NCBI GenBank assembly: GCA_003663045.1
Contig: QMZG01000017.1
Coordinates: 1-13,652, forward strand
Reading direction: 5' to 3'
DNA: 13,652 nucleotides
Source: Candidatus Altarchaeales archaeon
GTDB lineage: Archaea > Altiarchaeota > Altiarchaeia > IMC4 > QMZM01
The first letter of the stretch is position 1; each line of letters starts with the position of its first letter. The notes beneath the pieces were generated by a model, which ran no database searches, had not been told where the DNA came from, and worked only from the letters and a program-made list of their open reading frames with translations. Shown in pieces: positions 7,231 through 13,652 of the stretch. The position numbers and the translations under genes are program-made.

Positions 7231-8358
7231 ATGAATGCAGATATTGTCATTATAGGTGCGGGCCCAGCCGGTTCTACCGTTGCGAGAATTACAGCATCTG
7301 AAGGTTTGAAGGTGATAGTATTGGAAAAAGAGAAAGAGATTGGAAAATCGCCATGTGCGGGGTATGTAAGCTGTATAGACTTTCCCGATATCGATCGGAA
7401 GGTTATTCAAACCAAAATAAACAGGATGAGAACCTACCTCCCATCTGGAAGATATCAAGACTTCCTTATAAATGGATTCAATGTTAATAGAAATTTATTT
7501 GACAGGGAATTGGCCTTAAATGCGGTGAGATGTGGGGCAGAATTTCATATAAACTCTGAAGTTACTAACCTGATTGAAAAAGAAGGCGAATATTCCGGGG
7601 TCAGAACTAAGGATGGCAGGGAAATAAGAGCAAAGGTAATAGTTGGGGCCGATGGCGCCTCCTCAACTATCTCACGGCTTCTGGGATTCAAGAATGATGT
7701 TGCAATTGCAGTACAATATGAAGTCTCTAATTGCAAGGTAGATCCAGAAATCAATGAAATTTATTTTGATGTAGAGTATGCCCCCGGCTGTTATGCATGG
7801 ATATTTCCAACCAGTGGGGATAGTGCAAGGGTTGGTTTAGCAGTACGGTCTTATTTGGTGGACAGGGAAATTCTGTCTGAAAGACAGAATTTTGTGCCGC
7901 GGGATAAAGTAAATACTTTATCCTCCGGTAAAAGGGTAATAAAATATCTGGATAGTTTTATTAATGAACATCCAATCGCTTCAAAGAAATTCAGAAAAAG
8001 TTTAAAGACGAAGTTGATTGCTGGGATCATACCCGTTGGGGGTTTACACAAAAGAATTTGTAAAGATAACATCTTCCTGGTTGGAGATTCTGCCGGCATG
8101 ACGGATCCGATAACGGGTGCTGGCATAAGTTATGCCATAACTGCTGGGAGGATTGCTGCCAGAGCTGTGGTAAAAGCAATAAAGGAGGATGACATCTCAA
8201 TTCTAAAGGAGTATGAAAAAGGATTCGGGAGAATAATGGGTAGACATTATGAGATGGCATTAAAGAAAAGAAAACTGATGGATTCCCTCACAGATAATAA
8301 ATCCTTAGAGCGAAATCTGCCAAAGGTGTGGGTTACCTTCGAGGAGTATTGGAGTTAG
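7231..8358 (+). CDS. LipT-like FAD oxidoreductase, geranylgeranyl reductase family
   Basis: This 375-residue cytoplasmic flavoprotein has a Rossmann GAGPAG (9-14), an acidic strand end VLEKE (30-34), VGADGASS (138-145) and the second FAD motif VGDSAG (284-289). It also carries the CYAWIFP-type motif (187-193) of geranylgeranyl reductase and halogenase-like enzymes. Members of this family are found in sHdr-linked lipoate clusters under the name LipT, where a role in supplying electrons to lipoate assembly has been proposed. Its position between lplA-like and lplB genes supports the same role here. An archaeal lipid geranylgeranyl reductase is the main alternative by family, but the neighbours argue against it. 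The ATG at 7231 lies 7 bases after the previous stop with only a weak purine-rich leader. Confidence 0.8.
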   Translation: MNADIVIIGAGPAGSTVARITASEGLKVIVLEKEKEIGKSPCAGYVSCIDFPDIDRKVIQTKINRMRTYLPSGRYQDFLINGFNVNRNLFDRELALNAVRCGAEFHINSEVTNLIEKEGEYSGVRTKDGREIRAKVIVGADGASSTISRLLGFKNDVAIAVQYEVSNCKVDPEINEIYFDVEYAPGCYAWIFPTSGDSARVGLAVRSYLVDREILSERQNFVPRDKVNTLSSGKRVIKYLDSFINEHPIASKKFRKSLKTKLIAGIIPVGGLHKRICKDNIFLVGDSAGMTDPITGAGISYAITAGRIAARAVVKAIKEDDISILKEYEKGFGRIMGRHYEMALKKRKLMDSLTDNKSLERNLPKVWVTFEEYWS

Positions 8359-8414
8359 ATTTTTAATAGCTAAAAAATATAATGATTAATCATGATTAAT
8401 TTTGAGGTTTTAAT
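8359..8414 (+). promoter_or_regulatory. Intergenic promoter candidate before lplB
   Basis: This 56-base AT-rich gap is the longest between + strand genes. It holds AAAAAATATAAT at 8372-8383, which could serve as an archaeal TATA box or, as TATAAT (8378-8383), a bacterial -10 element. No convincing -35 is seen. GAGG at 8404-8407 is the ribosome site for the ATG at 8415. A weak all-AT hairpin (TTTTTA 8360-8365 with TAAAAA 8371-8376) is unlikely to terminate transcription. The gap suggests a second transcription start inside the cluster. Confidence 0.5.
8382..8401. repeat. Tandem 10-mer and 16-bp perfect palindrome, possible operator
   Basis: ATGATTAATC is followed directly by ATGATTAATT. The inner ATTAATCATGATTAAT (8385-8400) is a perfect palindrome. 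It sits between the TATA-like box and the lplB ribosome site, where a dimeric repressor would block transcription or initiation. No regulator gene is in the window. Chance in AT-rich DNA cannot be excluded. Confidence 0.45.
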
Positions 8415-8711
8415 ATGGACAGATTAGAGGGAATGAAAGAAGGACTGCACAAGGCAAGGAGTGGATTGATTAGAGCCTTTGTAAAGGTTGATGATAATAA
8501 GATAAGGGATATTATAATATCAGGTGACTTTATATTGACACCTGAGTACTACATAGATGAGATGGAGAAATCCCTGGTGGGGGTAGAAGCTAGCAGGGAT
8601 AAGATATTGGAAATACTAAAGAAATTTTACGACGAAAATAATTTTCAATCCCCAGAGACCCACCCGGAGGACTTTACTGAGGCTATAATGAAAGCGATAG
8701 GGGGTGAATAA
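8415..8711 (+). CDS. lplB: LplB, lipoate-protein ligase accessory (C-terminal) domain
   Basis: This 98-residue protein matches the small C-terminal domain of lipoate-protein ligase, which archaea and some bacteria encode as a separate subunit needed for lipoyl-AMP formation. Visible signs are the early KARSGLIRAFVKVDDNKI stretch (13-30), IISGDFILTPE (34-44) and the following helix-rich tail. It is encoded directly before an LplA gene with a single base between stop and start, the arrangement expected for an LplA-LplB pair. No cysteines occur. The start has GAGG 7 bases upstream. It is the only LplB in the window although there are two LplA-like genes. Confidence 0.85.
   Translation: MDRLEGMKEGLHKARSGLIRAFVKVDDNKIRDIIISGDFILTPEYYIDEMEKSLVGVEASRDKILEILKKFYDENNFQSPETHPEDFTEAIMKAIGGE
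8703..8707 (+). promoter_or_regulatory. Ribosome binding site that decides the LplA2 start
   Basis: GGTGA, complementary to the extended anti-SD, lies 5 bases before the ATG at 8713. It favours that ATG over the in-frame GTG at 8704, which would lie inside the ribosome site itself. Confidence 0.55.
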
Positions 8712-8712
8712 A

Positions 8713-9543
8713 ATGGATGAATTGAGGTTTATCGATTTTGGTTTTACCGATGTGTATAAAATAATGGCTGCCAACGAAGCCATGTTCAGAATTGCTGAAA
8801 GAACCGGGGAGAATGTAGGTTTCCTGTGGATTCCAGATAAATCGATCAATATGGGTTATTCCCAGTTGATTGAAAGGGAACTGAATCTTAAAAGATGCAA
8901 GGATCTTGGCTATCAGATAACCAGAAGGATCAGTGGCGGAGGGATGGCATTTGCATCCGAGAAATCGCAGGTTCAGTACGGATTTATCGGTAATCTGGAA
9001 GACCCGCAGGTTCCACTGGATATGATTGAGTCCTTCAGAAAGATATGTCACATAATAATTCATGCCCTGGAGAAATATGGCCTGAGGGGTGAATTCAAGC
9101 CGATAAATGATGTTCTGTGTAATGGAAAAAAGATCTCAGGATCGGCACAGACGAGGGGCAACAGGGTTTTGTTACAGCATGGAACAATACTTGTAAATTT
9201 TAATATAAGAGAAATGCTCTTATGCTGCAATATTCCCCTGGAGAAGATATCCGATAAGGGAATTAAATCTGTGGAAGAAAGGCTGACCGATTTGAATAGA
9301 GAATTGGGAAGAGAAGTTCCATTAGATGATGTGAATAAGGCAATGCGCTATGGATTTGAGAAGACCTTCAATTGTACTCTGAGAGATGATGAAATGACAG
9401 AGGAAGAGAAAAAACTGACAGATAAACTATTGCCAAAATACCACGATGAAGACTGGATTTTCAGATACACAAGAGGTAAAACAAGGTCTGTAGGAGCGTA
9501 TGAAGCAAGTGAGGAGATTAAGGAATTTGGAAAAAAAGAATGA
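8713..9543 (+). CDS. lplA: Lipoate-protein ligase catalytic subunit LplA (copy 2)
   Basis: This 276-residue ligase catalytic domain would activate lipoate or octanoate with ATP and attach it to a carrier lysine. It is the more canonical of the two copies: RRISGGG (71-77), NDVLCNGKKISGSAQ (132-146) with the active-site Lys, and QHGTILVNF (155-163). The GGG is followed by MAFAS rather than the usual xVxHD. It stands next to LplB, so the pair probably forms a two-subunit sLpl(AB)-type ligase. The C-terminus beyond the WIFR motif (248-251) carries a charged extension. The stop overlaps the LipS1 start (ATGA). The likely target is the carrier encoded at 12316-12750. Confidence 0.88.
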   Translation: MDELRFIDFGFTDVYKIMAANEAMFRIAERTGENVGFLWIPDKSINMGYSQLIERELNLKRCKDLGYQITRRISGGGMAFASEKSQVQYGFIGNLEDPQVPLDMIESFRKICHIIIHALEKYGLRGEFKPINDVLCNGKKISGSAQTRGNRVLLQHGTILVNFNIREMLLCCNIPLEKISDKGIKSVEERLTDLNRELGREVPLDDVNKAMRYGFEKTFNCTLRDDEMTEEEKKLTDKLLPKYHDEDWIFRYTRGKTRSVGAYEASEEIKEFGKKE

Positions 9544-10565
9544 AAGAACAGATACGTGTCTCAATTGGCACCCTTCGTGTCCTTGGAATGGAATTACTTG
9601 TAACAGATGCTGACCCAACCACAGCCTATCTCCAGACCTACCATCCAGGAAAATGTCTTGCGAATTGTAAATTCTGTGCCCAGGCAAGAGATTCCTTGGC
9701 TAAAAATGAGAACATTGCTCGAGGTGTGTATCCTGCGAGAGATACAAAAGAGGTTATTTCGAGATTATCAAAGGCGTATGAGCATGGGTTACTGAAGAGG
9801 GCATGCATACAGACAATGAACTATCCCTGTATGTTCTCTGATCTAATCTATCTGATTAGTGAGATAAAAAAAATTTCTGAGATTCCCATCTCCGTATCGA
9901 TATATCCGTTTCCACGGGAGAGATTTGTTGAGCTAAAAGAGAGGGATATCGATAAACTCGTAATACCATTGGATGCGGTAACAGAAAAAATCTTTGATGA
10001 GATAAAAGGTAAAAAGGCAAATTGTCCCTATAGATGGCAGGGGCACATGAAGGCCCTGAATGATGCAGTAGACCTCTTTGGCAAATACAGTGTTGGAACC
10101 CATCTAATTCTTGGCTTGGGGGAAACAGAAGAGGAAGCGGTTGGAACAATTCAGATGTTACGAGATATGGGTGTCTATTCTGCCCTTTTTGCCTACACTC
10201 CCATCCTACATGCTCAGTTACAGAGAGACGCACCAGAAATTGGTCACTACAGGAGGATACAGATCGCTCATTATCTCATAGAAAAAGGGCTTTCAAGTTT
10301 TAACAAGATGAAATTCGAACATGGTAAAATTGTTGATTTTGGCGTTGATCAGAAAATTCTTGATAAAGCAATTAACTCCGGAGAACCATTTCTCACAAAA
10401 GGGTGCCCAAACTGTAATAGACCTTATTCAACCGAAGCTCCAGGGGGTTTGATCTATAACTATCCCAGGACACTTACTGATGATGAAATCGGGGTTGTAA
10501 GATCTCAGTTAGAGGAGAGATATCATGAACGGGATAACATTGCAAAAGGCAGAAGAACTCTTTAA
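9540..10565 (+). CDS. lipS1: LipS1-like radical SAM protein (biotin-synthase-like)
   Basis: This 341-residue radical SAM enzyme has C39-x3-C43-x2-C46 (KCLANCKFCAQAR) and a SAM-barrel motif HLILGLGETEEEAV (188-201). Near the end, a CPNC pair (C289, C292) sits before RPYSTEAPGG. This arrangement fits LipS1, the biotin-synthase-like partner of LipS2 in the two-protein lipoyl synthase described from Thermococcus and from sHdr bacteria. The genes for LipS1 and LipS2b overlap by 41 bases, so a paired function is very likely. The start overlaps the LplA stop. Biotin synthase itself is unlikely, because no other biotin genes are here and lipoate genes surround it. Confidence 0.85.
   Translation: MKEQIRVSIGTLRVLGMELLVTDADPTTAYLQTYHPGKCLANCKFCAQARDSLAKNENIARGVYPARDTKEVISRLSKAYEHGLLKRACIQTMNYPCMFSDLIYLISEIKKISEIPISVSIYPFPRERFVELKERDIDKLVIPLDAVTEKIFDEIKGKKANCPYRWQGHMKALNDAVDLFGKYSVGTHLILGLGETEEEAVGTIQMLRDMGVYSALFAYTPILHAQLQRDAPEIGHYRRIQIAHYLIEKGLSSFNKMKFEHGKIVDFGVDQKILDKAINSGEPFLTKGCPNCNRPYSTEAPGGLIYNYPRTLTDDEIGVVRSQLEERYHERDNIAKGRRTL
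10512..10517 (+). promoter_or_regulatory. Ribosome binding site of LipS2b inside lipS1
   Basis: GAGGAG lies 7 bases before the ATG at 10525. It supports the unusually long 41-base overlap of the LipS1 and LipS2b genes as real. Confidence 0.7.
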
Positions 10566-11463
10566 GGAAAGTGCAGATAAACTGCAGGAAATGGCAATGG
10601 AATTAAGATATAGAAACTTTGGAAGAGAGATCATATTTTATAGAAAACCTTTCACCCCAATCTCAATAACGAAAACCCTTTGTGAGTTATCATGTAAGCA
10701 TTGCAATACTCATTACCTGGAACATATGCATCAGGTCGATAATTCTAAGGATTTAATAAAACTTGCAAAACTACTCTCGAAGTCTGATATAAAGGGCATC
10801 GTACTCAGTGGGGGAAGCAAAAAAGATGGTTCTGTTCCAATCTACAACTTTAAGGATGCCGTAAAAAAGATAAAGGAAGAAACCTCTCTGATAATAAATG
10901 CCCATACTGGCATATTGAAAGAGGAACAGGCTCTCATTGTGTCAGAATTCCTAGATTCTGCATTAACCGATGTTATAGGCGATAGAAAAACCATAAAGGA
11001 AATTCTGGGTTTAGATTATGGTCTGGAGGATTATCAAAGAACCTTGCGATATCTGAGAACTTTTGGTGTGAAAAATATTTCCCCCCACATCATCGTGGGG
11101 TTGTACTACGGGAAAATCAGGGGAGAGTTAAATGCCCTCAACATTCTGGGAGAGATAGATCCAGATACTATTGTGATTGTTGTATTTATTCCAACTAAAG
11201 GGACTGAAATGGGGAATATAGATCCACCAGATATTGAGGATGTCTCAAGAATCATATCCATAGCCAGACTGATGTATCCAGAGAAAAATATCTCCTTAAG
11301 CTGCGTTAGACCTGGAGGCAGATACCGTTTAAAATTGGATAGAGAAGCAATTCTCTCTGGAATAAATAAAATAGCAGTGCCATCAAAAAGTGCATATGAA
11401 ACCTCGAAAGAGCTGGGTTTGGATATTACAGAAATAAGAAGATCCAGATGTTGCTCGTGGTAA
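10525..11463 (+). CDS. lipS2: LipS2-like radical SAM protein (copy b)
   Basis: This 312-residue protein is a paralogue of the one at 5518-6444 and shares its domain order: NFGREIIFY (31-39), the SAM cluster motif C53-x3-C57-x2-C60 (TLCELSCKHC), VLSGGSKKDGSVPIYNF (93-109), NAHTGI (125-130), NISPHIIVGLYYGK (184-197) and GELNALNIL (200-208). C260 and the terminal C309-C310 match copy a and may bind an auxiliary cluster; the protein ends two residues after that pair. Because it sits beside LipS1, this is the better candidate for the true LipS2 that works with LipS1 on octanoyl carrier. The start is fixed by the ribosome site at 10512-10517 and by matching the N-terminus of copy a. Confidence 0.85.
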   Translation: MNGITLQKAEELFKESADKLQEMAMELRYRNFGREIIFYRKPFTPISITKTLCELSCKHCNTHYLEHMHQVDNSKDLIKLAKLLSKSDIKGIVLSGGSKKDGSVPIYNFKDAVKKIKEETSLIINAHTGILKEEQALIVSEFLDSALTDVIGDRKTIKEILGLDYGLEDYQRTLRYLRTFGVKNISPHIIVGLYYGKIRGELNALNILGEIDPDTIVIVVFIPTKGTEMGNIDPPDIEDVSRIISIARLMYPEKNISLSCVRPGGRYRLKLDREAILSGINKIAVPSKSAYETSKELGLDITEIRRSRCCSW

Positions 11464-11465
11464 GG

Positions 11466-12335
11466 ATGGATATAATAGCTAAATCAAATGATGTTGAAAT
11501 TTATGCAGAAAAGGAATGGGAATTTTCCTTCTTTGCAAGTCCCTATCACGCACACAGAGAATTTGGAGCAGTGGACATATACCAGGGTAGAGATTTTGGG
11601 GATATTGCGATATCTCCAGTTAACGGAAGAGTTTTCAAGATAATGAAGTTTGAGTCGCCATCACTAGGAAAAGCACTTCCAGAATACCTGATCCTGATAA
11701 AGAATGGGAGTTATCTCGTGAGGATAATGCACATCGAGCCATCGGTCAGGGAAGGCGACAAGATTCATGTGGGAGACGAAATCGGCAAATTCATAAATAA
11801 TGGCTACTTCTACTTCTGGTCAGATGCTAACATACATGTTGAGGTTAGGGATTTAAATAATTATCTAAGGGCTAGGGGAGGTTATGAGCTAATGCCCACC
11901 TTTACAAACAAAATCGATGGGAAAACCTCAGTATCAGAACTGGAAGGAGTCGTGGTAAATGTAAGTAAACGCAACATCACCATTAAATTGAATAAAAATA
12001 ATGTCGTGAAAATCTGGAATGAATATGCATTAATGGATTGTGCGACACCTCTCGGCTATGGAGGCATCTTGGGAAAATTCAAACTCGGAGATGAGATTTA
12101 TTTTAATGGAATCAAAATAGGTAAGATAGATAATGTTGGAAATTATATGAGTACATTCAAAACAGAAAAATTGATGGTATTTGCAAATGACATAGAGTTT
12201 AACGGGATTTCATTTATATTTGGTCGTAGGGTGATGAGACTTTTACCTAAGAGATACGGAAGACCTGTGTTGAGAAAAGGAGATAGAGTCAAGATAAAAT
12301 TAGAAGGTAAGAAAAATGAAACTAGACAACTTTGA
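11466..12335 (+). CDS. M23-fold (LytM-like) protein with an altered active site
   Basis: This 289-residue protein has no signal peptide. Residues 25-128 follow the M23 peptidase / barrel-sandwich pattern: H30 and D37 (HREFGAVDIY), SPVNGRVFKI (50-59), H89 in MHIEPSVREGDKIHVGDEIG, and a final NIHVEVRD (122-129). M23 enzymes end in HxH; here the first His is Asn122, so the three zinc ligands (H30, D37, H124) remain but the general-base His is lost. Residues 150-289 are a separate beta-rich region with no family I recognise. An in-frame ATG at 11448 would add six residues and overlap LipS2b; 11466 is preferred, but weakly. Its 3' end overlaps the GcvH-like gene by 20 bases. Cytoplasmic location and the lipoate context argue against cell-wall hydrolysis. 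The function is unknown; handling or binding the lipoyl carrier is a guess. Confidence 0.75.
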   Translation: MDIIAKSNDVEIYAEKEWEFSFFASPYHAHREFGAVDIYQGRDFGDIAISPVNGRVFKIMKFESPSLGKALPEYLILIKNGSYLVRIMHIEPSVREGDKIHVGDEIGKFINNGYFYFWSDANIHVEVRDLNNYLRARGGYELMPTFTNKIDGKTSVSELEGVVVNVSKRNITIKLNKNNVVKIWNEYALMDCATPLGYGGILGKFKLGDEIYFNGIKIGKIDNVGNYMSTFKTEKLMVFANDIEFNGISFIFGRRVMRLLPKRYGRPVLRKGDRVKIKLEGKKNETRQL

Positions 12336-12750
12336 ATTTCCAGATGATTTAATGTATATGAGGGGGCACATCTGGGTAAAAATAGTGGGGGATGAAGCAA
12401 AACTTGGAATAACCTCTCTTGGAAGTTCTCTAGCTAAGGAGATCGTGCATGTGGATCTGCCAGAAAACGATGAAGAATTTGAATCACTTGAGCCTATGGC
12501 TTCGTTTGAAACCATTAAATCCGTCACCGAGATCTCTGCGCCATTCGATTGTAAAGTTATGGGGGTGAATGAAAAACTCTTAGATGACCCCTCTCTGATA
12601 AATACTGATCCATATGGAGACGGATGGATTATTAAACTACGGATCCTGAGAAGAGATAATAATAACCTTATGGATGTAAAAGAGGCAGTAAAATATTATG
12701 AAAAAATTTTGGATAAAGAGAAGGAAAGATACAAAGGAATTTATGAGTAA
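12316..12750 (+). CDS. GcvH/LbpA-like lipoyl carrier protein
   Basis: This 144-residue protein is of the glycine-cleavage H family. GHIWVKIVGDEAKLGITSLG (17-36), IVHVDLPE (43-50), the lipoylation site FETIKSV with Lys68, SAPFDCKV (74-81) and DPYGDGWIIKL (98-108) follow the family order. Lys68 should carry the lipoyl arm made by the neighbouring enzymes. No P, T or L glycine-cleavage genes are in the window. An HdrABC set is nearby, and LbpA proteins of the same family serve sHdr in sulfur oxidisers, so an Hdr-linked role is as plausible as glycine cleavage. AAGG at 12304-12307 precedes the ATG by 8 bases. The C-terminal helix after 118 is charged and a little longer than usual. It is the last gene of the + strand run. 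Confidence 0.9.
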   Translation: MKLDNFEFPDDLMYMRGHIWVKIVGDEAKLGITSLGSSLAKEIVHVDLPENDEEFESLEPMASFETIKSVTEISAPFDCKVMGVNEKLLDDPSLINTDPYGDGWIIKLRILRRDNNNLMDVKEAVKYYEKILDKEKERYKGIYE

Positions 12751-12752
12751 AT

Positions 12753-13493
12753 TTATAAGAATCCAGTGATACGCAAACCAACAGTAAAATAGGATAATCC
12801 GATGAATAGAATTATAATACTCCCCAGATAGGATACATATTTCCGAAAGTTCTTTTTGGTTTTTTTCTCTAAAAATCCCGTGGATGAACCCATAATACCA
12901 GCTGCTAATGATGTAGAAATAACATTGCCAACTCCAAACGCAGAAACAACCAGAAATGCAAACAAGGGATCCGAGGATAACGCGCCCATACCCCAGATTC
13001 CTAAAATTAGCAGTGAGAATTCCAAGGAGCATGGTATACTGAATATAAATCCACGCGCAATTGCTCCTATGTGGCGTACATTAAAATTTAAACTGAATAA
13101 TGGTTTTGCAAAATTAATCAATTTGGATGCTATAAGATAATCGATGTTCATTACTCCAAAGAGTTCGGCTGCAAATGCTATAAGTGTCCCGCCAGTAATT
13201 AAGTAGGCTATCCCATATAGCGAGGGGGATGAAGATTGAACTTCCTGTATGAAATTTACAGATACTGCAGCAATTATACCCAAGATGAGAAACATCAATA
13301 ACCTTGATAGATTGAAGAGAAAACCAAAGATAAACCCTCTCCTTGCGCTTCCTTCCGCACCGCCATAAATCGCTAAAGGGAGGACACACTGTATGCATAC
13401 CAGGCCAAACATTCCACCAGCAACAAAACTCCAGAACACGGAGTATTTTGCATTTTGCGTCGTTTGAAATATAAAATCAAATATATCTATCAT
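12753..13493 (-). CDS. CcdA/DsbD-type membrane thiol-electron transporter
   Basis: This 246-residue protein has about six membrane helices (near 20-42, 55-78, 92-112, 145-170, 175-202 and 220-238). It shows the internal symmetry of CcdA: CIQCVLPLAIYGG (33-45) in the first half and FSIPCSLEFSLLILG (151-165) in the second, each holding the conserved Cys (C36 and C155) next to a Pro. CcdA passes reducing equivalents from cytoplasmic thioredoxin to extracytoplasmic thiols. C33 is an extra Cys near the first active one. It converges on the carrier gene with 2 bases between the stop codons and no terminator hairpin seen. The start is the ATG at 13491-13493, with only a weak GGGA-type site upstream. 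A functional link to the lipoate/Hdr genes is not shown. Confidence 0.82.
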   Translation of the reverse strand: MIDIFDFIFQTTQNAKYSVFWSFVAGGMFGLVCIQCVLPLAIYGGAEGSARRGFIFGFLFNLSRLLMFLILGIIAAVSVNFIQEVQSSSPSLYGIAYLITGGTLIAFAAELFGVMNIDYLIASKLINFAKPLFSLNFNVRHIGAIARGFIFSIPCSLEFSLLILGIWGMGALSSDPLFAFLVVSAFGVGNVISTSLAAGIMGSSTGFLEKKTKKNFRKYVSYLGSIIILFIGLSYFTVGLRITGFL

Positions 13494-13652
13494 TTTTATT
13501 CACTATTTTCCCTTGGTTTTTCAGCTTTGGATGCCGATTTAGATTCCCCCCGCCCTCAGCTCTTTCTTCTCCGTAGTTTTTTCAATAGCTCCTCCGAGTT
13601 TTTCTATCCATTTTTCGAGGTCATCAAAACAGCTCACAACCAATGATTATAA
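13494..13652 (-). other. Upstream region of the CcdA-like gene; possible tiny ORF
   Basis: The right edge holds no recognised gene. On the - strand a GTG at 13637 opens a frame of 32 residues ending at a TAA at 13539-13541. Its middle reads DDLEKWIEKLGGAIEKTTEK, which looks like an amphipathic helix. An in-frame TAA lies at 13647-13649, so it is not the tail of a longer frame unless there is a sequence error. No ribosome site is seen. It may be a small protein, a frameshifted remnant or chance. Confidence 0.2.

Noticed and set aside
8360..8376. Hairpin after the LipT stop as a transcription terminator
   Set aside because: The stem is six A-T pairs with no GC and no following U-run, so it is too weak.
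8704..8712. GTG at 8704 as the LplA2 start
   Set aside because: The GTG is part of the likely ribosome site for the ATG at 8713, and it would overlap the LplB gene by 8 bases.
9540..10565. Biotin synthase as the identity of the LipS1-like protein
   Set aside because: The radical SAM motif is similar, but there are no biotin genes nearby, and LplA, LplB and LipS2 genes flank it with overlaps.
13455..13646. A 63-codon + strand frame at the right edge
   Set aside because: It starts inside the antisense of the CcdA-like gene, has low-complexity Phe/Ser composition and no ribosome site.
1..13652. CRISPR arrays, tRNA or rRNA genes and insertion sequences
   Set aside because: No regular repeats, cloverleaf-like segments, transposase frames or terminal inverted repeats were seen; almost all of the sequence is coding.

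Overview
The window looks like a redox and cofactor gene block from an anaerobe. Thirteen genes run head to tail on the + strand from 229 to 12750, and one membrane-protein gene converges on them from the - strand. The tail of another membrane-protein gene lies at the left edge. Arg codons are mostly AGA/AGG, ATA is common for Ile, and Shine-Dalgarno sites are present. The lipoate genes are of the LplA/LplB plus LipS1/LipS2 type known from archaea and from bacteria with sulfur-oxidising Hdr clusters. The [FeFe] hydrogenase, with a possible ECF-type membrane protein beside it, is more typical of bacteria. I cannot place the organism more closely than an anaerobic archaeon or deep-branching bacterium.

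Region 1 (229-5490) is an electron-transfer complex: a NuoG-type [FeFe] hydrogenase, an HdrA fused to an MvhD-like C-terminal domain, HdrC and HdrB. By analogy with MvhADG-HdrABC, the hydrogenase should pass electrons through the MvhD domain to the HdrA flavin, which would split them between ferredoxin and an HdrB-bound disulfide or similar acceptor. Here an [FeFe] enzyme replaces the usual [NiFe] MvhAG. Its N-terminal [2Fe-2S] and His-Cys3 cluster sites are eroded.

Region 2 (5518-11463) is a lipoate-making set: two LipS2-like radical SAM proteins, one LipS1-like radical SAM protein, two LplA-like ligase domains, one LplB accessory domain and a LipT-like flavoprotein of the geranylgeranyl reductase family. 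It reads as two half-sets, LipS2a-LplA1-LipT and LplB-LplA2-LipS1-LipS2b. They are separated by the only sizeable gap (8359-8414), which carries a TATA-like element and a 16-bp palindrome.

Region 3 (11466-12750) holds a degenerate M23-fold protein and, overlapping it, a GcvH/LbpA-like lipoyl carrier with its lysine intact. No glycine-cleavage P or T genes are present. The simplest reading is that the lipoate genes modify this carrier and that the carrier works with the hydrogenase-Hdr complex, as LbpA works with sHdr in sulfur oxidisers. That link is inference from gene order. A CcdA/DsbD-type membrane thiol-electron carrier (12753-13493, - strand) follows.
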